NCBI RefSeq assembly: GCF_900637055.1 | Contig: NZ_LR134338.1 | Location: 3,606,001 to 3,670,000, forward strand | Reading direction: 5' to 3' | Length of the DNA stretch: 64,000 bases | Origin: Brevibacillus brevis | GTDB lineage: Bacteria; Bacillota; Bacilli; Brevibacillales; Brevibacillaceae | Shown here: positions 18,173 through 25,854 of the stretch, one piece after another | Position numbering within the stretch: position 1 is the stretch's first letter | How the letters are laid out: every line of letters begins with the position of its first letter | Notes under the pieces: model-generated | Database searches by the model: none | What the model was told of the DNA's origin: nothing | Seen by the model: the letters and a program-made list of their open reading frames with translations, nothing else | Made by a program: the position numbers and the translations under genes

Positions 18173-18844
18173 CTAGTATGATGCCCCTTCTGACTCCAGT
18201 CGGCTCATGATCTTGTCTACATAGCGCTGTGTCTCTTGCGGCAATTGGTCAAACTTCGCTTCTAGCTCGTCATCAGTGCTGATTCCCAGACGACTCATCC
18301 GGCCTGGACCAGCATTATAAGCAGCAAGTGCTACTTTCACATCCCCATCATACCGATCCAACAGCGACTTCAAATATTTTGTTCCACCTGCAAGGTTTTC
18401 ATCAGGGTCGTATACATTGCGGACTTGCATGGCTTTTGCCGTATTGTCCATCAGCTGCATCAAGCCCTTCGCCCCTGCGTGAGATTCTACGTTCGGATTG
18501 AAATTGGATTCGGCCCTGACGACCTCTCTCACCAGATCAGCGTCCACTCCGATCGATTTCGCTGTCTGATCAATCTTGTCCAAGATTTCCGGGGTAGGAA
18601 CAGATGGTCCTTTTGCAAAAGACAGGGACTGTTCATTTTGAATATGGGTAGGAATCTTCCAGTTTCTAGAACCATCTAACTTGGCCAAAATCTCCTGCGA
18701 ACTAATAACCCGCTGGCCGGTTGTTGCTAACTGGGACTGCAGGATGTCCGAGAAGAGCCCCTCGTCTCCATTCGAAAGCGAAGAGGCGTCATAGGTTTGC
18801 GGCAATGTTTGCAAATATGGTTGAAGTGATACAGGCACCTTCAT
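18173..18844 (-). CDS. Lytic transglycosylase (SLT domain)
   Basis: Predicted peptidoglycan lytic transglycosylase. The ATG at 18844 gives 223 residues. The C-terminal half is an SLT domain with catalytic glutamate E112 in [10 protein letters not shown], then GAKGLMQLM, the [15 protein letters not shown] motif, and [10 protein letters not shown]. The first 90 residues are an uncharacterised region without a clear signal peptide. An in-frame ATG at 18883 is rejected because it overlaps the TATAAT box of the promoter. Probably co-transcribed with mtrB, 37 bases downstream. Confidence 0.88.
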   Translation of the reverse strand: MKVPVSLQPYLQTLPQTYDASSLSNGDEGLFSDILQSQLATTGQRVISSQEILAKLDGSRNWKIPTHIQNEQSLSFAKGPSVPTPEILDKIDQTAKSIGVDADLVREVVRAESNFNPNVESHAGAKGLMQLMDNTAKAMQVRNVYDPDENLAGGTKYLKSLLDRYDGDVKVALAAYNAGPGRMSRLGISTDDELEAKFDQLPQETQRYVDKIMSRLESEGASY

Positions 18845-18881
18845 AGCATTGAACAACCCTTCCCTAGCTTGTCTACCTATC

Positions 18882-18910
18882 ATTATAAAAAAGAAAGATC
18901 AGGAAGCCAA
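18882..18910 (-). promoter_or_regulatory. Promoter of transglycosylase-mtrB unit
   Basis: TTGGCT (18910-18905), 17 bases, TATAAT (18887-18882). Because the first in-frame ATG lies inside the -10 box, translation must begin further on. A long hairpin with arms AAAATGG/CCATTTT lies just upstream (about 18916-18947). Confidence 0.65.
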
Positions 18911-18950
18911 TAGCAAAATGGCACTACTTGGGAGAGTAGCCATTTTACAT

Positions 18951-18977
18951 AAAAAAGAAGCCTTTGCTCAAGGCTTC
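18951..18977 (-). terminator. Terminator after tRNA-Pro
   Basis: Stem GAAGCCTT/AAGGCTTC with a 5-base loop and a run of T on the minus strand. Confidence 0.85.
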
Positions 18978-18994
18978 TGATCGTTATATGCAGA

Positions 18995-19071
18995 TGGTCG
19001 GAATGCAGGGATTCGAACCCTGGACCTCACCCACCCCAAGGGTGCGCGCTACCGGGCTGCGCCACATCCCG
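18995..19071 (-). tRNA. tRNA-Pro, anticodon GGG
   Basis: A 77-base cloverleaf with encoded CCA. Acceptor stem CGGGATG pairs with CATTCCG (one G-T pair), D stem GCGC/GCGC, anticodon stem CACCC/GGGTG with loop TTGGGGT (anticodon GGG), and T arm CAGGG-TTCGAAT-CCCTG. Reads CCC and CCU codons. It is a single tRNA gene between folE and the transglycosylase and is followed by its own terminator. Confidence 0.95.
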
Positions 19072-19137
19072 ACTGTACATCCGTACTATACAATATTTTA
19101 CCTATAGAGTCAATATAATTTCCTTATTTTTGCATTC

Positions 19138-19701
19138 TTATGAGCGAATCAAGCTAAATACTTCTGCACGGGCAGCCGCATCTTTCTCAAACATCCCGCG
19201 AACAGCAGAAGTGATCGTTTTCGAGCCTGGCTTTTTCACACCACGCATCGTCATGCACATATGCTCTGCTTCTACAACCACGACCACACCATGTGGATCG
19301 AGCTTGCGCATAATTGCATCAGCTACTGTTGCTGTGATTCGTTCCTGGAGCTGCGGACGTTTTGCCACGGTATCAACCGCACGTGCCAGCTTGCTCAGTC
19401 CTACTACACGCCCCCCGCGTGGTACGTAAGCGACATGCGCTTTTCCGAAGAAGGGAACCAAGTGATGCTCACACATGGAGTAAAAGGGAATGTCCTTCAC
19501 CAAAACCATTTCCTCATGATCTTCGCTAAAGACAGTCTCGAAATACTGCTCTTCGTCTATATGCATGCCCTCAAATACTTCGGCGTACATTTTCGCAACT
19601 CGCTTAGGGGTATCCAGCACTCCTTCACGATCAGGATCGTCCCCCACTGCTTCTAAGATCATGCGAACAGCTTGCTGTATTTTATCTAAGTCGACGTTCA
19701 T
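19138..19701 (-). CDS. folE: GTP cyclohydrolase I FolE
   Basis: First enzyme of tetrahydrofolate synthesis (GTP to dihydroneopterin triphosphate). From ATG 19701, 7 bases after AGGAGG, it has 187 residues. Zinc and active-site motifs: [23 protein letters not shown] near residue 66, [17 protein letters not shown] and HMCMTMRG with the second cysteine. An ATG at 19704 is equally readable. In B. subtilis it is called mtrA and forms an operon with mtrB; here tRNA-Pro and a transglycosylase gene separate them. Confidence 0.94.
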   Translation of the reverse strand: MNVDLDKIQQAVRMILEAVGDDPDREGVLDTPKRVAKMYAEVFEGMHIDEEQYFETVFSEDHEEMVLVKDIPFYSMCEHHLVPFFGKAHVAYVPRGGRVVGLSKLARAVDTVAKRPQLQERITATVADAIMRKLDPHGVVVVVEAEHMCMTMRGVKKPGSKTITSAVRGMFEKDAAARAEVFSLIRS

Positions 19702-19803
19702 CATTGTACCTCCTATGTAACGGCATACGCCTTGTTTCTCATCACTAAGGACTGTTTGCTCCATATCAGCGTCAGACTTAGTGCCTGCTCGCGATCAAAG
19801 CCA

Positions 19804-19832
19804 ATCTTACCATATCGTTTAAAAAAAGACAA
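19804..19832 (-). promoter_or_regulatory. Promoter of folE
   Basis: TTGTCT (19832-19827), 17 bases, TAAGAT (19809-19804) with an upstream TG (extended -10). Expected leader of about 95 bases. Confidence 0.55.
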
Positions 19833-19875
19833 AAAGATATACCAGTATTTTCATAGGCAAACTGTATGTATACAG

Positions 19876-19909
19876 AAAAAAACCCACATTTTATCAATGT
19901 GGATTTTTT
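19876..19909 (-). terminator. Terminator after hbs
   Basis: Stem CCACATT/AATGTGG, loop of five, with T runs on both sides of the stem depending on strand, so it could work in both directions. It serves hbs on the minus strand. Confidence 0.85.
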
Positions 19910-19939
19910 ATGTAAGTGCTTCGTTCTCAAAAGAAACAA

Positions 19940-20212
19940 CTACTTGATGGAGTCTTTGAGTTGTTTACCTGGTTTAAACGCAGGTACTTTGCTGGAAGCG
20001 ATTTCGATCTCTTCACCAGTTTGTGGGTTACGGCCTTTACGAGCCGCACGTTCACGAACTTCGAAGTTACCAAAGCCGATCAGTTGGACTTTATCACCAG
20101 TTTTCAATGCATCTGCAATTGCGTCAAGAACTGCATCAACTGCTTTTGTTGCATCTTTCTTGGTGAGCTCTGTGGTTTCAGCCACTTTTGCAATCAGTTC
20201 TGTTTTGTTCAT
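19940..20212 (-). CDS. hbs: DNA-binding protein HU
   Basis: Histone-like dimeric HU protein of 90 residues that bends and compacts DNA. Starts [12 protein letters not shown] at 20212, with GGGGAGGTG upstream. Conserved elements are [24 protein letters not shown] (the DNA-grasping beta arm with RNPxTG) and the C-terminal [14 protein letters not shown]. Lies between folE and spoIVA as in Bacillus and has its own promoter and terminator. Confidence 0.96.
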   Translation of the reverse strand: MNKTELIAKVAETTELTKKDATKAVDAVLDAIADALKTGDKVQLIGFGNFEVRERAARKGRNPQTGEEIEIASSKVPAFKPGKQLKDSIK

Positions 20213-20318
20213 TTTATTCACCTCCCCTCAAAGAACACCAAGTCCTAGCTATTATTTTTCTTAACCGAAACGAAGCGTTTTATACACGAATGGTTGTTTT
20301 TACCGATCTGACAAGCTT

Positions 20319-20347
20319 ATAGTAATACACCGATTTCTTAAATTCAA
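20319..20347 (-). promoter_or_regulatory. Promoter candidate upstream of hbs
   Basis: TTGAAT (20347-20342), 17 bases, TACTAT (20324-20319). Leader of about 100 bases. The match is moderate. Confidence 0.45.
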
Positions 20348-20378
20348 GCCCCTCCTGTCGAAATTGAACGAAATACAA

Positions 20379-20412
20379 GAAAAAAAGGCATCTCGTCATG
20401 TCAGATGCCTTC
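20379..20412 (-). terminator. Terminator after spoIVA
   Basis: Stem AAGGCATCT/AGATGCCTT and seven T on the minus strand. Confidence 0.85.
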
Positions 20413-20449
20413 CCTATATTTATTGTTTATAGGACTTTAGAACTATTTA

Positions 20450-21931
20450 TTAGAGTATGATCGCAATCAGGCCACCCGATCCCTCGTTGATGATTCGACC
20501 CAATGTCTCCTGCAATTTGTATCTGGCGTTGTCTGGCATCATGGTAATTTTTGCCTGAATACCTTCTCTTACGATGGAATGGAGCGAGCGTCCAAAAATA
20601 TCGGAGTTCCAGATGGATAGCGGATCTTTGTCAAAATCCTGCATGAGATAGCGGACAAGCTCCTCACTCTGCTTCTCGGTTCCGATAATCGGAGCGAATT
20701 CAGACTCGACATCCACCCGAATCATGTGAATAGACGGTGCTGTTGCTTTGAGTCTAACTCCAAAGCGCGGTCCCTGGCGGATCAATTCAGGTTCGTCCAA
20801 GGTCATTTCATGCAACGACGGGGCTGCTATACCGTAGCCCGTACTTCGGACCATGTGCAACGCTTCCGCTACCTGATCAAACTCGCGCTTGGCATGTGCG
20901 AATTCCTGCATGATTTTCAGCAAGTGATCCTTGCCATTTATCTCTACACCGACAATTTCCATCAAGATGCGGTCATACAGCTCATCTGGCGCGTAGAGGT
21001 CAATCTCTGCGATCCCTTGCCCCATGTGCATACCAGCAAGGGAGGCTTTCTCTACGAAGTCATAATCATTGAAGAAGCCGACGACACGGTCCACATCGCG
21101 TAACCGGCGGATGTCCTGCACGGTCTCACGTACAGCTTCCTCGTAGTTCTGACGCAGCCAGTGCCCGTTCTCCAGCACCATTACCCAGCTCGGCAGATTG
21201 ACATTTACTTCATGAACTGGGAATTCAAACAGGACTTCTCTCATGAGAAGCAAGATTTCCTGCTCTGTCATATGATCAACCGACAAGGCCACGACTGGTA
21301 CATCGTATTTTTCCTGGAGCTGTACGCGAAGGTTTTGTGCTTCGTCGGAGCGCGGACGCGTCGAGTTCACAACAATCACGAACGGTTTTCCGACTTCCTT
21401 CAGTTCGTTTACAACCCGCTCCTCTGCATCGATGTATCCTACACGCGGTATTTCCGCGATGCTGCCATCCGTTGTCACAACGATCCCGATGGTTGAGTGC
21501 TCCTGGATAACCTTGCGTGTCCCGACTTCGGCCGCTTCCTCAAATGGTACAGGCTCTTCATACCAAGGTGTATTTACCATTCGTGGGCCATTGTCGTCTT
21601 CAAAGCCTTTTGCCCCTTGCACCGTATAACCAACGCAGTCAACGAGGCGGACATTGATGCTGAGTCCTTCTGTCACATGTACGTTAACGGCTTGATTCGG
21701 AACAAATTTGGGTTCGGTTGTCATGATTGTTCGTCCTGAAGCGCTCTGCGGCAACTCGTCTGTCGCTCGTATCCGCTCCGCTTCAGAGTTGATATTCGGG
21801 ATTACAACTTGCTCCATAAACCGCTTGATAAAGGTAGACTTTCCCGTACGAACAGGGCCTACCACTCCGAGGTAGATGTCTCCGCCCGTCCGTTCGGCAA
21901 TGTCTTTAAAGATGTCGACTCGTTCCACCAT
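20450..21931 (-). CDS. spoIVA: Spore coat morphogenetic ATPase SpoIVA
   Basis: ATP-hydrolysing protein that polymerises on the forespore surface as the base of the coat; made in the mother cell under sigma-E. The 493 residues match the family length. Walker A is GPVRTGKS at residues 25-32, followed by the TRAFAC-like DCVGYTVQGAKGFED and a NSTRP segment. The C-terminal 60 residues, which bind the forespore anchor SpoVM, are intact. ATG 21931 follows GGAGG. A clear mark of an endospore former. Confidence 0.96.
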   Translation of the reverse strand: MVERVDIFKDIAERTGGDIYLGVVGPVRTGKSTFIKRFMEQVVIPNINSEAERIRATDELPQSASGRTIMTTEPKFVPNQAVNVHVTEGLSINVRLVDCVGYTVQGAKGFEDDNGPRMVNTPWYEEPVPFEEAAEVGTRKVIQEHSTIGIVVTTDGSIAEIPRVGYIDAEERVVNELKEVGKPFVIVVNSTRPRSDEAQNLRVQLQEKYDVPVVALSVDHMTEQEILLLMREVLFEFPVHEVNVNLPSWVMVLENGHWLRQNYEEAVRETVQDIRRLRDVDRVVGFFNDYDFVEKASLAGMHMGQGIAEIDLYAPDELYDRILMEIVGVEINGKDHLLKIMQEFAHAKREFDQVAEALHMVRSTGYGIAAPSLHEMTLDEPELIRQGPRFGVRLKATAPSIHMIRVDVESEFAPIIGTEKQSEELVRYLMQDFDKDPLSIWNSDIFGRSLHSIVREGIQAKITMMPDNARYKLQETLGRIINEGSGGLIAIIL

Positions 21932-21960
21932 CGATGACCTCCTTCTATTTGTCTATTTTT

Positions 21961-21986
21961 ACACTATGACCGATTTTCCGAATTAT
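21961..21986 (-). promoter_or_regulatory. Possible sigma-E promoter of spoIVA
   Basis: ATA (21986-21984), 15 bases, CATAGTGT (21968-21961), a partial match to the sigma-E pattern ATA...CATACAAT. spoIVA is a sigma-E gene in B. subtilis, so the position is right, but the -10 box matches in only five of eight positions. Confidence 0.35.
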
Positions 21987-22108
21987 CCCTGACCGCCAGT
22001 ATTTTCGTAGGGAATCTCGTACTAGTTTTGTGGACAGTACAAATATATGTATTTTTGCGTTAACTAGAACAAAAAAAACGACCCTGAGCAGAGTCGTTTT
22101 TCGCGAAG

Positions 22109-22837
22109 TTAATTTAGTTTGAGAAGCTTTGGTTCACCATCGACCATTTCATATGGAAACGATTTCGCGGGTACGAACATGGAATTGCGTGCAAGCACGT
22201 ACCTCGGGTCTGTTTTTTCCGGCACGGTTACTTTTGTATCCCGAAGCAATTGCGCGATATCCGCAGCATAATCAATCCCGACTTGTCCTTCAGCGTTCAT
22301 GACCAGTGGCAATAAGTAAGTGCCCATCGTAGACGGCACCTGCCACGCTTTTAACCCGAGCCGGTCATGATCGATGGAATAGTATCCATTCCCCAAGTCA
22401 GCCAGTACAGGCAGCTTTTCGAAATGTCCCTTGTAACGGTCTACTTCGCTCTGTACATCCGCTACTGTACTGACAGCGGTCAAATGAATGAGCTTCACTG
22501 TCGGCTTTGTATCCACGTCAATCAGTACGTACTTGTATACGCCGCCTTTTTCAAATGCGTTTCCAGGTACATCCGGCATGTATTTGGGGATCATCTTGCG
22601 GAAATCAATCTCGTATTTTTCAAAAATAGGAGTATCGAGGGATTTCGTTACGATTGGCAACACTGCTGTGTCTTTTTGGAATTGCTCAATCGCTTTTTGT
22701 GTTGCTTCTACAAAAAAGGTACTGGGAATTTGGTTCTCTGCTCTGCGCTCATCCGGATATAAGCATCCGGATAAAAGGGAAGACAGAATCGTCAAACTGA
22801 TCACAAGCCTGAACGATTTTCGCCACGATTGCCACAT
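22109..22837 (-). CDS. Lipoprotein, YphF-like
   Basis: Secreted lipoprotein of 242 residues. It begins MWQSWRKSFRLVISLTILSSLLSGCLYPDE: a basic N terminus, hydrophobic core and lipobox LSGC, with the lipidated cysteine at residue 25. A mature domain of about 215 residues follows with no motif I know. The position next to spoIVA equals that of YphF in B. subtilis, a lipoprotein of similar size. Start at 22837 chosen because AGAGGTG lies upstream; longer starts overlap the ferredoxin gene. Confidence 0.82.
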   Translation of the reverse strand: MWQSWRKSFRLVISLTILSSLLSGCLYPDERRAENQIPSTFFVEATQKAIEQFQKDTAVLPIVTKSLDTPIFEKYEIDFRKMIPKYMPDVPGNAFEKGGVYKYVLIDVDTKPTVKLIHLTAVSTVADVQSEVDRYKGHFEKLPVLADLGNGYYSIDHDRLGLKAWQVPSTMGTYLLPLVMNAEGQVGIDYAADIAQLLRDTKVTVPEKTDPRYVLARNSMFVPAKSFPYEMVDGEPKLLKLN

Positions 22838-22853
22838 CTTATGTACACACCTC

Positions 22854-23201
22854 TTACATTCCATCTTCATTTTCTTTACGTTGACGCTCGAGTGCAGCCG
22901 CTACCACTGATTTCAGCTTGCTTTCTGGAATCCTGACCGTACAATCCTTTTCCGTCGTTTTAGCCTGACAGGCCAAACGAATCCCATTCGCGAGATCCTT
23001 TTCTGGCAGCTTGCGCTTTTCTAGCACCGTTGGCGGGCACAAGAGGCCATTCTCAACGACCACGCGACACATCAGACAAGATGCGTGCCCTCCGCATCTC
23101 TGCGGGATTACGACGCGAGCTGACGAAGCGATACCGACCAAGGTTTGCCCAGTACGCGCCTTCACACTCTTCTTGCTCGGGAGAAAGGTTACTTTCCCCA
23201 T
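22854..23201 (-). CDS. [2Fe-2S] ferredoxin, first of a tandem pair
   Basis: Plant-type [2Fe-2S] ferredoxin fold, 115 residues. Cluster ligands are C36, C42 and C45 in the CGGHASCLMC loop, with the fourth cysteine in RLACQAKTTEKDC. The residues after about 90 form a charged helical tail (KSVVAAALERQRKENEDGM). Electron carrier; the partner enzyme is unknown. It is 16 bases from a second ferredoxin gene. B. subtilis has no ferredoxin between spoIVA and gpsA. Confidence 0.88.
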   Translation of the reverse strand: MGKVTFLPSKKSVKARTGQTLVGIASSARVVIPQRCGGHASCLMCRVVVENGLLCPPTVLEKRKLPEKDLANGIRLACQAKTTEKDCTVRIPESKLKSVVAAALERQRKENEDGM

Positions 23202-23217
23202 TCCGTCACTTCCTTTA

Positions 23218-23514
23218 CTAATACGGCCGATGAGCTACCTTGACTGTTCCTGATGAAACAATCTTCGTCTGGCAGCCTAATCTGTAGCCTTCTGCTCTTT
23301 CTGCTTTGCGCAATCGCAATTTTTCTTCTGGTGTCACTTCGTTTAAGAACTCTGCCCCTTCTACAACAAGTGTACGGCATTGTGCACATACCCCTCTTTG
23401 GCAAGCATGGCCCCACACGACGTTGTTCTTTTTCGCAAGAGCAACAATCGATTGATTCAACTCGATCGAGACTTCATGACTGCCTGCACGAGTAAGTAGT
23501 GTGATCGTCGACAT
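23218..23514 (-). CDS. [2Fe-2S] ferredoxin, second of a tandem pair
   Basis: 98 residues with a [2Fe-2S] ferredoxin fold; cluster cysteines C38, C43 and C46 in HACQRGVCAQC and C81 in RLGCQTK. Start ATG 23514 behind GGGAGG. Similar to the neighbour in fold but clearly diverged in sequence, so the pair is an old duplication or two independent types. Probably transcribed from the extended -10 promoter at 23749-23757 with the small membrane protein upstream. Confidence 0.9.
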   Translation of the reverse strand: MSTITLLTRAGSHEVSIELNQSIVALAKKNNVVWGHACQRGVCAQCRTLVVEGAEFLNEVTPEEKLRLRKAERAEGYRLGCQTKIVSSGTVKVAHRPY

Positions 23515-23526
23515 CGATAATCCTCC

Positions 23527-23715
23527 CTAGACAAAAATCACAATCAATATCATGACAAGCACGACGAGTAATAGTAAGAATGCGAAGGCCTTCACAAGGA
23601 ACCGCAAAAACCCATTGGTTATTTTTCTGGCAAAGATCATAACTAAATTGCAGACGAACATGAGCCCAATGGCGATTAAGGAAATGTTCATCTTTGTCAT
23701 AGGATCAATATACAT
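23527..23715 (-). CDS. Small membrane protein, YphE/DUF2768-like
   Basis: A 62-residue protein with two hydrophobic helices, ISLIAIGLMFVCNLVMIFA and FLVKAFAFLLLLVVLVMIL, joined by RKITNGFLR. Size, topology and position near spoIVA-gpsA match the B. subtilis YphE type. Start at 23715 behind AAAGGATG; ATG 23700 is an alternative. Function unknown. Confidence 0.72.
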   Translation of the reverse strand: MYIDPMTKMNISLIAIGLMFVCNLVMIFARKITNGFLRFLVKAFAFLLLLVVLVMILIVIFV

Positions 23716-23748
23716 CGGGACTGCAGCATCCTTTGCATTTTTTGCTTT

Positions 23749-23757
23749 ATTATACCA
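23749..23757 (-). promoter_or_regulatory. Extended -10 promoter
   Basis: TGGTATAAT on the minus strand (TG, one base, TATAAT). No good -35 is present, as is common for extended -10 promoters. It would drive the YphE-like gene, and probably both ferredoxins and the lipoprotein downstream. Confidence 0.55.
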
Positions 23758-23787
23758 TAAATCCCCCTCTTCGTCTGACGCTTGCGA

Positions 23788-23815
23788 ACCTAATACTAGA
23801 CATTCGCATAGACTA
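23788..23815 (+). promoter_or_regulatory. Sigma-K type promoter
   Basis: AC at 23788-23789, 17 bases, CATAGACTA at 23807-23815. This fits the sigma-K pattern AC-N16/17-CATANNNTA exactly. The predicted start is about 28 bases before the TTG of the plus-strand gene. Confidence 0.6.
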
Positions 23816-23849
23816 TCGTGATGAATTCGCCCATTGGAGGGATGAAACG

Positions 23850-24323
23850 TTGAGTAATAAAGTAAATAATCGAAAATGGCGGAATCCATACGCGCCTATA
23901 CCCAGCAAAAAATTAAGCGACCAAGTCGAAAATGTCTCCCTTTCCATCACACCAAAAAGAATCCTGCCCGCGGTTGATTTGCGCACCTCTGTTTCGAAAA
24001 TGCGCCATAACATCAAAGGGATCGGCAGCACGATTCGGCAGGTAGAAGACACGATGGATTCGTTGTACGGGGCGATGGAGATGATTGAGAACCTCGGAAA
24101 ACGCACGCCTGAGCCTGAAGTCGTTGCCGAAAAGCCTGCAGGCAAACGCAAAGCTGCTCCAGAGCCGCAAAAGGCAGCAGAAACACCGCAGGAATCAGGC
24201 TTAGGCAACCTTTTAGCCAATATAGATATCGGGCAATTACTAGGTCTCCTGCAATCCCCTTTGGTCCAGAACCTAATTACACAGGTAAGCAGCAACTCCA
24301 AGGAAAGAAAAAAAGAGGGATAA
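23850..24323 (+). CDS. Unknown protein, probable late sporulation product
   Basis: A 157-residue protein read from TTG 23850, 8 bases after GGAGGG. It is rich in basic residues at the start (SNKVNNRKWRNPYAPIPSKK), has a predicted helical middle (IGSTIRQVEDTMDSLYGAMEMIENLGKR), an Ala-Pro-Lys-Glu linker, and a hydrophobic LLANIDIGQLLGLLQSPLVQNLI near the end. No family recognised. It is the only plus-strand gene in this region, with a sigma-K-like promoter, which suggests a mother-cell coat-associated role. Confidence 0.75.
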   Translation: MSNKVNNRKWRNPYAPIPSKKLSDQVENVSLSITPKRILPAVDLRTSVSKMRHNIKGIGSTIRQVEDTMDSLYGAMEMIENLGKRTPEPEVVAEKPAGKRKAAPEPQKAAETPQESGLGNLLANIDIGQLLGLLQSPLVQNLITQVSSNSKERKKEG

Positions 24324-24338
24324 GATCCCTCTTTTTTT
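24312..24338 (+). terminator. Terminator of the sigma-K-type gene
   Basis: Stem AGAGGGAT/ATCCCTCT followed by a T run; A-rich on the other side, so it may also act on the minus strand. Confidence 0.85.
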
Positions 24339-24443
24339 CTTGCAATCTGTAGGTCAGCCATGTCCCTGTAGAGCCATGATTGTTCCTAGTCTTACTGTAT
24401 GACGGTTTTGGTTGCAGGTAACGGGCATAATCGCCCATTTCTC

Positions 24444-24710
24444 TTATTTGAGCAGCTTGGTCAAAGAGGACATGTCACCCAGATTGATTTCCTGATTGCG
24501 AAACATTTCAATGACCTTATCCTCCTTTTCAGGAGTTAATTGCTTGCCACTAAGGGTAGCGAGCGTGCGAATGATTTGACGCAGCTTGGTTTCGTCTTCA
24601 AAATCACTGCGCTTGACCTGACCGGCTAATGAGCGAAGCTTTTCTTCATCGACATTTTCCGTTGCTTTCCCTTGCAAGCGATCAAAAAGTCGTTTCGACA
24701 TATTATTCAT
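24444..24710 (-). CDS. Stage VI sporulation protein F-like
   Basis: An 88-residue acidic helical protein. The C-terminal half, KLRQIIRTLATLSGKQLTPE followed by KEDKVIEMFRNQEI and DMSSLTKLLK, follows the B. subtilis SpoVIF pattern (KxLIRQVxxxxGKPVSKEKEDKI...DMSSLSKML), as recalled. SpoVIF acts in late coat assembly. Start at 24710 (MNNMSKRLFD) with GGAGGAG 7 bases upstream. Confidence 0.75.
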   Translation of the reverse strand: MNNMSKRLFDRLQGKATENVDEEKLRSLAGQVKRSDFEDETKLRQIIRTLATLSGKQLTPEKEDKVIEMFRNQEINLGDMSSLTKLLK

Positions 24711-24788
24711 ATGAAATCTCCTCCTGCACATGGGCTTTCACCCTATCGTATGTGCAGAAGCCTAAATCGGTGATACTTCATTCATGAC

Positions 24789-25817
24789 TTATTCCGCATC
24801 GGGATTGAGGTACGCCATCTCAAAGGTTTTTCCGCGCCCCATCAGTTCTTCCACGCCTTGACGCGCTTCTTTTCCTTCAAACAGCATACCATACAGGACA
24901 GAAGTGATTGGCATTTCAACTTGCTCGCGTTGCGATAAGGAAAAGGCTGCATTTGTCGTGCGAACACCTTCAACGACCATACCCATCTGTGCGAGTACGT
25001 CATCGAGTTTTTTTCCTTGTCCGAGCATATAGCCTGCACGCCAGTTTCGGCTGTGTTTACTCGTACATGTGGCAATCAAATCGCCAACACCAGCCAAGCC
25101 TGAGAACGTAAGCGGCTTAGCACCAAGTTTGATGCCCAGACGGCTAATTTCCGCCAAACCACGGGTCAACAAGGCTGCTTTGGCGTTGTCTCCATACCCT
25201 AAGCCATCAGACATGCCTGCACCAAGTGCAATGATGTTCTTCAACGCTCCGGCGATCTCAGCGCCAATCAAATCCGGGTTGGTATACACACGAAAATTCG
25301 TATTCATCAGCAAATCCTGCGAGCGCAGCATGCTTTCTTCCGATTCAGACGCCATCACAATTGTCGTTGGTTGCCGTTTGACTACTTCCTCGGCATGGCT
25401 TGGTCCTGACAACACAGCCAATCTGGACGCAATCTCACCTGGCACCTCTTCTGCAATGACTTCTGACATTCGCTTCAGACTTTCCAGTTCAAAGCCTTTT
25501 GTCGCATGAATCAAAAGGACATCCGGTTCTAGGTATGGAGCCAGTTGCTGACAAATTTGGCGCATGGCATGGGAAGGAACGACCAGCAGAACAATGCGCT
25601 TGCCTACTACAGCCTCTTGAATGTTGGCCGTCGCCACAATGTTAGCTGAAAGCTTTTCACCCGGCAGGTATTTTTCATTCACATGCTTGCTGTTTATTTC
25701 TTCTGCCAGCTTGGTATCCCGAACCCAAAGCGTAACCTGATGCCCGTTGTCCGCCAAAACTGTAGCAAGTGCCGTTCCCCAGCTTCCGGCCCCAATCACC
25801 GTAACATTTTGAATCAA
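24789..25817 (-). CDS. gpsA: Glycerol-3-phosphate dehydrogenase (NAD(P)+) GpsA
   Basis: Makes sn-glycerol 3-phosphate from DHAP for phospholipid synthesis. Called from TTG 25817 (GGAGGGGGACGTA upstream), giving 342 residues that begin VTVIGAGSWGTALA within 6 residues of the start. Other signatures are VVPSHAMRQI, LSGPSHAEEV and the catalytic-lysine region GALKNIIALGAGMSDGLGYG near 190, and FSGLAGVGDLIATCTS. An ATG 24 bases upstream has no ribosome site. Downstream of plsY, so two linked lipid enzymes. Confidence 0.94.
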   Translation of the reverse strand: MIQNVTVIGAGSWGTALATVLADNGHQVTLWVRDTKLAEEINSKHVNEKYLPGEKLSANIVATANIQEAVVGKRIVLLVVPSHAMRQICQQLAPYLEPDVLLIHATKGFELESLKRMSEVIAEEVPGEIASRLAVLSGPSHAEEVVKRQPTTIVMASESEESMLRSQDLLMNTNFRVYTNPDLIGAEIAGALKNIIALGAGMSDGLGYGDNAKAALLTRGLAEISRLGIKLGAKPLTFSGLAGVGDLIATCTSKHSRNWRAGYMLGQGKKLDDVLAQMGMVVEGVRTTNAAFSLSQREQVEMPITSVLYGMLFEGKEARQGVEELMGRGKTFEMAYLNPDAE

Positions 25818-25854
25818 TACGTCCCCCTCCACTTTTCTCATGTCCGTTCGTACA

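Noticed and set aside
18845-18883. Longer start of the transglycosylase at ATG 18883
   Set aside because: That ATG overlaps the TATAAT box of its promoter and has no ribosome site.
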